A program made the translations under genes and the position numbers. The notes under the pieces were generated by a model. The model had not been told where the DNA came from. It saw nothing but the letters and a program-made list of their open reading frames with translations, and did not search any database. Shown in pieces: positions 21,601 to 33,600 of a DNA stretch of 64,000 nt. This DNA is from Nematostella vectensis (taxonomy: Eukaryota; Cnidaria; Anthozoa; Actiniaria; Edwardsiidae), in NCBI RefSeq assembly GCF_932526225.1, contig NC_064040.1, forward strand, positions 9,529,356 to 9,593,355. Direction: 5' to 3'. Position 1 is the first letter of the stretch. Each line of letters begins with the position of its first letter.

Positions 21601-24600
21601 TTTTCGAACGCACTAATAGACATGCGATTGGTTTTATCCTAAGGGATAAATTACTTGACATTGTTATTTATACCCTGCTTATACTCAAGCTCACCAAACT
21701 ATAGACAAAAATGCTCAATGAAATAAATTGTAGTCCACTACTTTGAATGTAAACCCAGGAAGGTGACATGAATGTAGGAAATATTATGAACTTATACCCA
21801 AAATTAAGCAAACCAAAAGCACATAACTAGCTTTAAAGACGTAAATCAACTATAAATCAACTAATAACAGCTTGCTTTGATGTTTGAACAAGAAAAATTA
21901 TATCATGTTCTTACAAGCAATTACAAGCGCCATGTGTTTCTTGTACCGAAAATTAGATTCTTCTACACTATTGACTAGCCTGCGTCTTTAAAACGCACAC
22001 TTTCCGGTTTGTTCGGGCCTTATCTCCTAGCTTACAAGATGGCAGTTTTTTAATCATATCATATGACCACCAACAGAGAGCTCAACCTTTGGTGCTCCAT
22101 CTGTCCCGGAGTCGGGTGCTTTCCTAAAGCACATAACTAGACGTAAATCAACTTATAACAGCTTGCTTCTGATGTTTGAATAAGAAAGTTGTATCAACCT
22201 CGTCTTCTAACAACCAATTACAAACGTCATAATGTGTTTCTCGTACCGAAAATTAGATTCTTTCACACTATTGACTAGCCTGCGTCTTTAAAACGCACAG
22301 TTTCCGGTTTGTTTTCAAAGCCTACTCTTGAGTGTCTATCGAGAAGTATAACGCATGGCTATGTCCGATCTCTGTGAAATGAACAAAACATTTTGCGTGC
22401 TTGACTTACAAAGTAAGAAAACGCCGATATATTGTTTAAAGGCTAGTCACTTTAGATACATAGTACACTAAAATTTTTACCGGCTTTCCATGCCTATGTA
22501 GCTTTGTAAATCGATCCTAGACACTCGTTGCGTCTGCAAACGCACTGATTGGGAATGTGATTGGCTTTTATTCGTTCTCCTTGCAATAAATGATGATGTT
22601 GTATACTATCTTCCTCTTTCACGTTTCGGTGAGATGTTTCAGTAGTTAGAGGTTTGCTTTATTAAAGGGGTTTTCCGTATGTGATTGCTTCGAAACACGA
22701 TGGTATTTTTCGAGTTCACCTATATTACAGATTGCACGTTCTGCGTTCGAAAACGCACTTTGATTTGCTGTATAATACGAATCTGTTGAAACAGTAAATT
22801 GTTTATCAATTCATTCCATACCCTGAGATCTCGTGTTACACGGCATCATGTGCAGCGTGAGCTAGAAGATTTCTCTCCTGCATCTTTTTATAATGAGAAC
22901 AATACGAATGGGTCATTCTTGGATGAAACCGATGGCAAAAAGAACAATATTTGATTTGGATGCAGACAAATTTGGGCTGGATACAGCCGTGATCGAGCCA
23001 AGCCACGGGACTAAAAGGGCGCCAATTTCGTTTCGCGCCATCACAAGTCTTTGGTTCATTGAGATCAAGTATGATTAGTCCGACCTGGGAACACTAAAAA
23101 TATCCACTTGGTGAATTGTTCACAGAAAGACATGACATATTTGGTATAGCGAAAAGAGATTCTGGGAGAGATGTGCAAAGAAGAAAAAGGTCATTACTAG
23201 GGTAAGCCAATTCGAGTGTCCTTGGTGTTGGTTTTAGAAATAGCTTGTTTAATGACTTGTTAAAGTTCGAGTACTATACGTAGTTTTGAAGATGTAAGGC
23301 TACTCCTTTTATTTTCTAAAGTCATCTTCTCCATTTGATCTCTTCTGACCCCTAGTCCGCGTTAATTATCGTTATCACCGGCAATCTGCATCTGTTGACA
23401 GAAGGCTATTTGTATTGACCTTTTTGTGGGATAAGAATGATTCCGTGTGATTGGTCAAGTCCGGTCGAAGAAGCGGAATCACGAAGGCTCAAATTTCAAG
23501 ATCATTTCATTGGCTGACTGGCGTTCTCCAGACGCGTTGAATTAAGGCTATTGAAGTGACGGTCTCTGATTGGTTGACCCGCGTTTTGAGGACATGAAAA
23601 CAACGCTCTCGCAAAAGTACACATTTAAATGGGAAAGTACATTTTTAAATGGGAAAGTGTTAAATATAGTTTACCACAAACTGGTAGTCGACTCTGCCAA
23701 ATTTTTATCTTAAATAAAACCTTTTCAGGGCAATCTCAATTCTCTGCCTCTCACATCAAATTCTAAGTCATGTCCAAGACTTATTGAGTCTACTTTGAAG
23801 AAGTCTTATTAAAGATAAAAATTCAGAACTTTACTAGTAGTACTGCAATTATTATAGTGATGTCTTTTATTCAACCAACTTAGCAAAGCCACATTAAGAA
23901 TTCTAAGGCTCTCAAAAGTTTCATTAAAGCTGGATTGCTCTGTATTATTAATACCTTACAATATGGTCACAATACTGCCATGTGCTCACTGTCACATACC
24001 TCTCTTAATTTGCCTTAAACTTTTGTGTAATTAGAATTTGCCAAAAAAGATTGTGTGAATCAGTTAACATGTAATGATTTGTTATTGTGTTACTGCATAG
24101 CCAATCTACCCACATCCTTGTCAAAGTCCCAAGTCAGCAGTGTCCGGAAGAACCTTAAGGTATTTCACCCCTGTAGTATCTACACTTACTGTATCTCTTT
24201 CATAATACAGAGCTACATGGCTATGCCAACTCTCATTGGTTGATTAGTGGGGCATATACTTGCACTTCCTGTATCATACATCTACTGTATGGTGCTACAC
24301 ACACTGGTAATTTAGCTGGTCATACATCCTTGTACATCCCACTCAGAAACAACGCAATACTTTGCAGTGGAATTTGTGCTCAACACTCTGTATAATACAT
24401 TTTAAGCCCTGTGCAAACTGCGCCAGCACCAGCCAGCATTGCTGGCGAATTCTTGCTCAACTGACCACAAGACAAAGGAAATGTCAGAAAGTCCTTTTCC
24501 CATTTTGACATTTCCTTTGTGCTATAGTCAGTCAAGCGAAAATTTGCCAGCAATGCTGGCAGGTGCTGGCGCAGTTTGCATGGGACTTAACGCTATTGTA

Positions 24601-27600
24601 CTTGAATGTTTCCATCTTTTTTATGGCCAATATCTTAGCTCTTGCGCCATAAAACAATGAAAAAATTAACTGTTACATAAGTTCTGGTGTGGTCTTTCCA
24701 TTGTTTATGGCCAACATCTTAGCTCTTGGGCCATAAAACAATGTAAAAATTAACTGTTACATAATTTCTTCTGTGGTCTGTGCACTCAGTCAGTAAGAGC
24801 ATTTATTCATCCCTCTACTGGGTTAGTTATCATTTTAATCCATGTATTTTAATCTGTTTTTTTTTTAGCTTCATCTGATGAGCTTGTTGAGACATCCAAG
24901 CTCATGTATGTACATGTTATATGACACTTTCTATTGATTTTGAGCAACCGTGAATAGCAAATTTTTTTTGTATGCACAAGCAGAAAACATATTGTTTTTA
25001 TTTCATACTAACATGTTTTAACAAGAATATATCTGATAACTTGCATAACTTTGAACAAAACATTTTTTGCTTGTGTGCAAACACAAAATATAGATAGCTT
25101 ATATATATATATATAGCTTGGTAACTCAGAAACGTCCCATCATTATTTTACTAAGTGTATGTGTTTGTGTTTTTTGCAGTTGAATTTCTTCCACAAATCA
25201 CAACCCTCCTGACTGATCTTGGAGCCTCACAAGCAGAGGTGAATATATCACTATGACTTTATGAAAAAACCCTTCAATATAATATATCTCTATGACTTTA
25301 TATGAAAAAATCCTTGCATATGCACATATTCAGCACTGATCCTGTTTTGAAGGACATGATAGAAACTGTTCATGTGCACTGTGAAGACAAGCCACAATCA
25401 GTTCCATGTCAGTTTCTTACATTCCAGACTAATTTCTCTATTTATATAATGCTAATGTACCAATGAGACCAAAATGCACACCTCCAAGATTTCAGTGAAT
25501 TTTTTCTTAACCGCTGGGATGAAAGCTACAAAATGTCTATGACTTCACAAAAAGTCACTTCAAAATAGTCACATTTCATCTGAATTTTAAGTGAAATGTT
25601 GGTGTTGTTACCAAGTGATGGCTTGTTCCCCCCTCAGTTGGAAAAGAATATGCCAAAAGCAACACCCGAGTCACTGAAGCTCAAAGCAGAGAGTGATACA
25701 GCGGCAGCTAACAAGAAAGCCAAGCTACTTGATGTAAGTGAACATAATGAGAACCAATTATATTCCTGTTATGTGTCTAAAAGGAATGATAATGACCATG
25801 GAACCAAACCATGAATGCCTGGAAATGCTCTGTAACTTTTGGTTCATGCACCCAAATATTCTCACTGGAGCTTGGATTAATATTCCAGAATGATGACATT
25901 GACATGATCACCATGTCCAATGCCGAGGCAATCGATCTAACCGCCAATGATCTGATACCACGGCTTGATAAGGAGGCTGTCACCAACTTGGTCCTGATCA
26001 GTATGCTTACCCTGCCAGACCGAATGCCGTCCCACTTCAACGACACTTACACCCCGATTGCTGCCGCCGGTGGGCAGGCCCAAGTGGCCCATCTGGCTCG
26101 GCTGCTTGCGTCACAGATGACAACTGCATGTATTGGAGTGGGGTTTGATAGAATGGAAGAGTTGAAAAAGGTGAGTTGGGATGAGAATGGTACTCTCTAT
26201 GTTACACGAAAATCACATAGTGACATTAATACAAGCTGAGCTGTCTGGTGGCCTTATTTGGGGGCTGGACTGGTGACAATCAGTGGTGCGTCCAGTTGTG
26301 GTTTCTTGGGTTCAATAGAACCACCTTTTTTATGCAAAAGGGTGTTTGTCCTTAAGCAGACAATTAAAGCCTTTAAAGACCTAGTATTTTTTATAAACTA
26401 AACTACCCTTTGAACAAACCTGGTTTTGCCACTGCATTTGTTTGGTACAGTAGATACAGTATGTTGTAGGTGATATTGGTAAAGTCTAAATTAAATGATA
26501 AATAATGATGAGACTATGATTGAGTCTTTTTTTTAAGATTAGAACATAGAATCTGCATTTTATAACAGCAATGTCTTAATCTAATCCACAGGTCAGACAC
26601 TGTTTACCCAGTGTTTACACAATGATTTTTCAGATGTTTATGTGAATTGTGCCAGATTGTAATATAATGCAATACAGCCATTCTCTGCATTATTGTTAAA
26701 AAAGTATTTTTGTTGGTGAGACAACACTTCTGTATGATAGTATTGGTAATGATGGTATTGATGATGTTGATATGGTTATGATGAAGTGATGATTCTGATA
26801 GTTATGTTGATTGTACTGATGATGATGATGGTGGTGGTGGTCATGATTCTAATAATGAAGATGATTACTTTTCTGATAATGATGATTATGGTGGTGTTAA
26901 TGATTCCGGTGATGATAATTATGATTATTACATTTCTGATGATGATGATGATGATTACCCAGGCTCAAGACCCAAGGATAAAAAAAGAGAATCAGAGAAG
27001 TATTCCTGTGATAGGTGGAAGTGCTCACTGGCAAGAGACTGGTGCTGAGGTATGTAACCCTTAATGTAGTTGTAGATCAAAGATTTATCAAAAGGAGTTT
27101 TAGTGGACCCAAACATGCTAGATTCCATTTAGGATGTGTAACAAAAATGTCTAACAGCAAATGATGTTAAAAATTAGGAAATCTAGTAAATCTAGCAGAT
27201 TGAATACCTAACTATAAGAATATTTCTTCCTCTTTTCCAAAAAGCTTCAAACAACCCTGCACCACTGTACTAAAACCCTGTAGGAACCTTTATGTACACC
27301 ATAAATATGAGAATAACCAAGACACACTGAATCTCATTTCATTGGTTTTCAGACAGGAAAGAAGGACTCAGCATTACAGAGAATCTTGAGTAAGTTACAA
27401 GAGTTAATGAATTGTGGTCTATAATTCTTTGACCTTAGTTGTCAGAATCATGCAAACTCAAACTTGATTGATGGATAATTTTCTTTGAACAAAATTCAGT
27501 TAGTAATATCTGTATTACTATATGTACAGTAGTTATGAATAGTTTTGATTGACATCAGCAATCAACATTTTTCTGATGTGTTTATTTTATGTTGAGGGAT

Positions 27601-30600
27601 GTTATTATCCTTTGTGGTATAGAAATGTATACACATGATCTGTGTTATTTCTAATCTCCTTCTATCCGACAGGTGGGCAGCTGGACCAATCAAAGGACAG
27701 TAAAACTGGGGAAGCCAAAAGGGTAAGTAATAAAGAACTGGGAGCCGAGATGGGATTCCTTTCACAAGAACATTAAATTTTTATTCTTCTGGGGTCACAC
27801 ATGAATCTTATGCCATTTGCCTTGATCATATAACTCAGCATCCCAACTGCAAGTAGAGAGATTGGCTCCCCCAATTTTTGTTTTTCTTTTTTACAGTTTT
27901 GCATTACTAGTATGGTCTGAATGACTACTATTTTTAGGTTATCTGCCTAACGTCTATATGCTGATAAGATGATTCTTTTACCATTCATGTTCAGCATAAA
28001 CTCTGAAAACTTGTCCTTGTTTAGTTGCTTGTTGTATGTTCTGTTTCCTCACTAACTATGGTTCTCACACCATTTGTATGTTGCTTGTACTCATAATACA
28101 CCAAAACTGCCCTGGGGAAGTCTTATTAAAGACAAATATTTGGCAGAGTCGAATTCCAGTTTTTGGTGTATTGTATTTATTCTTCTGGTTCACAAACACA
28201 ACTATTTGGCCTTTTTTATTTATTTGCCTGTGCTTATAATATATATTGTTCTTTATAGCCAACATTACTTCCTAAGGACATGTCTGCTTCTCAACTGGTG
28301 AGTACTTCAAGTCATTAAATTATTGACTAGTGCATTAACAGAGAGAGTCAAGGAAAACATTGATACACATGTCACATTTAATAGAAAGTACATTAATTCT
28401 ATACAAATGTTAATAAAAGGAGAATACATATTATAATTATCTTGTTTTGAGCAAACCCCTATCCTTTAAGTTTAACAGATGCACTTTCATCTGTGAATAT
28501 TTCAGTCAAAGTTAGTGAACTAAATAATTTCCATGTCAAACAATACCAAAGGACTTAAAATTCCCTAACATTTTGAATGCATAGCCTTGCATTTTGCCAA
28601 ATGTCGCAACCAGGATAATATACTTTACACATTTTTGGGGTGCAAAGAAAATAAAGCAATTTATCACTGGACGTCTTTTACACATGAACACAAGGAATAT
28701 GAAGATATAAGAACTAAAAAAAATGGTTTCTTGTTCCAGCGTGTCCGTAAGATCAAGGCATTCAAGCTTGCTGATGTCACTAGACCGATGGATGTGAATG
28801 AGAGGCATCGCATGATCATGGCTGCATTCGAGAGGATCCTCCATACAGAAGGTTGGTGGATAGAAATGAATTGTTTACAAATGTGATCTGCTTTTGTAAT
28901 ATTTTAACACAAAAGGCTTTTATTATTTGACGTCCACAATCTATCAGTAAAATTTTAGACCCAAAATTATAAGAATGGTGTTTTTTATATCCAGAAAAAT
29001 ACAGTCAAAGTTTATATCTAACAAAATACTGTGAATTCCCCAAAATTATCTCCCCCTCTGTAGCATTACTTGAACAATTTTTTTTATCTTGTCTTCTAGG
29101 TGTTGCATCGCGGAGTGGAGTTGCGCAGGTTAGATCACATGATGAGTCGCCCAAATTGTGTTCTGCATAAAACAGGCACTGGAAAATGACCTTAACTACT
29201 ATATATCCTTTAGCAACCAGAACTGTCCTATTCCTACATGAATTAAGTCTGTATTGCTCTTCATTTCAGGAAAGAATAAAGCTTCTTGTTGGTCTGGCTA
29301 TACAGTTAGGGGAGGATATCAAAGGGGGTGAGTGGAGGTCTGGCTATACAGTTAAAGGGGAGGATATCAAAGGGGGTGAGTGGAGGTCTGGCTATACAGT
29401 TAAAGGGGAGGATATCAAAGGGGGTGAGTGAAGGTCTGGCTATACAGTTAAAGGGGAGGATATCAAAGGGGGTAAGTGGAGGTCTGGCTATACAGTTAAA
29501 GGGGAGGATATCAAAGGGGGTGAGTGGAGGTCTGGCTATACAGTTAAAGGGGAGGATATCAAAGGGGGTGAGTGGAGGTCTGGCTATACAGTTAAAGGGG
29601 AGGATATCAAAGGGGGTGAGTGGAGGTCTGGCTATACAGTCAGGGGAGGATATCAAAGGGGGTGAGTGAAGGTCTGGCTATACAGTTAGGAGAGGATATC
29701 AAAGGGGGTGAGTGGAGGTCTGGCTATACAGTTAAAGGGGAGGATATCAAAGGGGGTGAGTGGAGGTCTGGCTATACAGTTAAAGGGGAGGATATCAAAG
29801 GGGGTGAGTGGAGGTCTGGCTATACAGTTAGGGGAGGATATCAAAGGGGGTGAGTGGAGGTCTGGCTATACAGTTAAAGGGGAGGATATCAAAGGGGGTG
29901 AGTGAAGGTCTGGCTATACAGTTAGGGGAGGATATCAAAGGGGGTGAGTGGAGGTCTGGCTATACAGTTAAAGGGGAGGATATCAAAGGGGTTGAGTGGA
30001 AGATTTCTTTTCCTATATTAGGCTTTTTAGGGAAAACCACTTCAGATGTTTTGACAAACTCTGACTCATTATTACCACCTGTTCTGTGTGTTTGTTAAAA
30101 TTTCTCTTTTGTTGGACTTTGTTGTGCAGGATGTTTTGGTATTTTTCAATATTGTGAGGAAATGCATAATTTTTTTGTTCTTTTCACAATGCCTTTTTTC
30201 TACTTTTTGGGGGTAATTCTTCACCCAAATTCACATCAAATCCATCTCTTTGCAGTGCTGTTTGACTATGTGCTATCTGACCCGCGGACCCAGTATGAGT
30301 TAATCCACACATGGCTGTACCAGGAATACCTTATGCAAGAAGTGAAAGTGGAGGAAGTTGGTGACCAACCTGACCTGTACACGTACGATCAGGTGCTGTG
30401 CACGATCCTACAGGGCATACAAGAACATATGGATCCAAAGGACAAGTATGTGTCCCTGTGATCAAAATCATGATCATGAAAACTTAAAGAATGTTAATCA
30501 GCCCCTACTTTGTTATTGTTTACATGTGAAAATACAGCAGTCTATTTGAAGGAAATCTTCAAATAGCCATCAGATATGATACTTATTCTGATGCTTATTG

Positions 30601-33600
30601 ACTTGCTTGAATTAGCCGATAACAGCCGATACTTTGTGTGACTTTGTATATTGTGGGGGACTTGGTGTGATTGCAAGGGCGACATGAGTTGCCACAGCAG
30701 AAAGCAATTGAAAATTGAAGGTACTTTCTTCAGGTTATGAGTATTGGTGCTTGGTTTTGTTTCCCCAGGCTGTTTACACGAGTGCTGTTGGAAGCTCCTG
30801 TGATTACAGAGGGAGCCATGCACATCATAAAATACCACTGTGAAGACTTGGTGAGAGCCGGGGCATCTCTTTTCTTAGAAAAGAGACTCGTTTACAAATG
30901 AAAAGACTTGTATTAACGCATTCTTTTCTAAGAATGGATAAATAAATGCATTTTGATTTTAATGCATACAGTGTATGTCTTTGAAAGCATATTTTAAAGA
31001 AATTATTCACACACAAATACATTTACTAAGAAAACTTCCACATTCAGACACATACCTTAAGAAAACTAATACATTCTGACAATTTCCTTTAGAAAACATT
31101 TAAAATCAGAAATATTCCACATTTTCACATCACATCCCTTCCGAGAAAAGATGTGCTTTAACAGGATCCCTTTCTAAGAAGAAAACATATACAAGTTTAA
31201 CCCTTCGTTTGTCAGAACACTGAATAGCAATTTTGTGGCTTAATTTGGTTGCTTGGTGTCTGATCTTTTCTACATTTGTCGACATAAGTCTTTCACGATA
31301 AGTCAGACTGTTTCTAATAAGTTTGTGTAAATTATCTTTTGAAGGAACGCCTTCAAGTTGGCATATCCACGCTACGAGAGCTGATACTCAAGCGCCCTGC
31401 CACACATCAGCTGTTCCTAGGGACGCTACTGGACCTCTGCTCCAGTCCACATGAGCAGGTCCGCGCCCAGGCCATACATACTACCAAGAAGCTACACACG
31501 AGGCCTGAACTAGCACTAGAAATAGAGGTACAGTACAGAGGGGGAGGGGTGAAGTGGGGCATACATACCACCAAGAAGCTACACACGAGGCCGGAACTAG
31601 CACTAGAAATAGAGGTACAGTACAGAGGGGGGAGGGGTGAAGTGGGCCATACATACTACCAAGAAGCTACACACGAGGCCTGAACTAGCACTAGAAATAG
31701 AGGTACAGTACAGAGGGGGGAGGGGTGAAGTGGGGCATACATACTACCAAGAAGCTACACACGAGGCCTGAACTAGCACTAGAAATAGAGGTACAGTACA
31801 GAGGGGGAAGGGGTGAAGTGGGGCATACATACTACCAAGAAGCTACACACGAAGCCTGAACTAGCACTAGAAATAGAGGTACAGTACAGAGGGGGGAGGG
31901 GGGAGGGGTGAAGTGGGCCATACATACCACCAAGAAGCTACACACGAGGCCTGAACTAGCACTAGAAATAGAGGTACAGTACAGAGGGGGGAGGGGGGAG
32001 GGGTGAAGTGGGCCATACATACCACCAAGAAGCTACACACGAGGCCGGAACTAGCACTAGAAATAGAGGTACAGTACAGAGGGGGGAGGGGAGGGGTGAA
32101 GTGGGGCATACATACTACCAAGAAGCTACACACGAGGCCTGAACTAGCACTAGAAATAGAGGTACAGTACAGAGGGGGGAGGGGTGAAGTGGGCCATACA
32201 TACCACCAAGAAGCTACACACGAGGCCGGAACTAGCACTAGAAATAGAGGTACAGTACAGAGGGGGGAGGGGAGGGGTGAAGTGGGGCATACATACTACC
32301 AAGAAGCTACACACGAGGCCTGAACTAGCACTAGAAATAGAGGTACAGTACAGTGGGGGGAGGGGGAGGGGTGAAGTGGGGCATACATACCACCAAGAAG
32401 CTACACACAAGGCCTGAACTAGCACTAGAATTAGAGGTATGCACCATTATCTATATTAACGTATAGTGTTTTTTTTATTGTAGACCCATGCACTCGCCTC
32501 ATTGGAACTTCTTCTGAATGAAACAGCACCAGTGGAGGCAGGACAGTCACCCAAAGGTTAGATCTTGAAAATAGCATTCTAATGGTTGTGCTGTTAGGAT
32601 AATGACAAAATAGATGCATAACTGACAGTGCTTCATGCTTTTTCAGAATGGACAGATGAGACCATCAAGTTGTGTCTGTATTTGTACTTAGCACTGTTGC
32701 CGCAAAATCATGAGCTCTTTCACAAGTGAGTTTATGTAACCTTATCTTAACCTAATCTTAACATTTTTTTATCGTCGTATCCTGAGCATTAAAACCCTAG
32801 AATATTGGTTTTATACAGCCTTTTTTGTTTTGTACAAGTGATGAGCGAGGCTAAACTTCTATAGAGAGTAGGGCTCTAATGAACAATTTCATTGAGCTTA
32901 CACGACAAGCATTTGTTCGAGACTGCATTAATACTGTGGAGAAAAAAAAGTGTGGTATTGATGCAAAGTGCAATGATTCTTCGTCTCTTGTACTGTATGC
33001 TTAACTTTTGCACCTAGTTAGACAACGTGTCAGGTCCAAAAATTAAACAAAAAGCTAGTCCTTTGAAGTTTGCCAGTCTTCTCTAGTAACTATACTTGTA
33101 TTTGATGCTTTCTAACTCGTCTCTTTTAGTAAATGCTTGCTGTTTACTTTTTGCAGACTTGCCATCATCTACACTGCATCGTCACAAATGATCAAAAGGA
33201 TTATCCTCCGACATCTTGAGCACCCGGTATGTAGCTGAGTTTTGAAGAGGATTTTTTTTAATTATCAACAGCATTTGCTGGACCAAAACCTTCATTAAAG
33301 AGGAAACATCCTCAGCCTATTTAGAAAGAAAAATAAGAAACATCTTTAAAGAATGTTGATCAACCACTCTTTGTTAATGTTTACAATTGAAAATATAGTG
33401 GTTTACTTGCAAGAAAATTTCAAAATAACCAGCCACGATTGAAGTGTGATACTTATTAATGATATTTGATTGAAATTTTTTCAGAGGTCCTTGCTTAAAT
33501 TAGCCTGTTGAAATGGATTCTTTGAGTCACTTGGTATTCTGTTGAAGCATGAAATGTGGCGTGACCGGCCTTCTTTAACAATCCATAAATGCTACCTGCT

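Noticed and set aside
19328-23078. Matching 60-codon frames in both arms of the foldback element ([20 protein letters not shown])
   Set aside because: They are the same arm sequence seen twice because of the inverted repeat. The frame is short, has stops in the diverged spacer copy and matches no transposase motif that I know.
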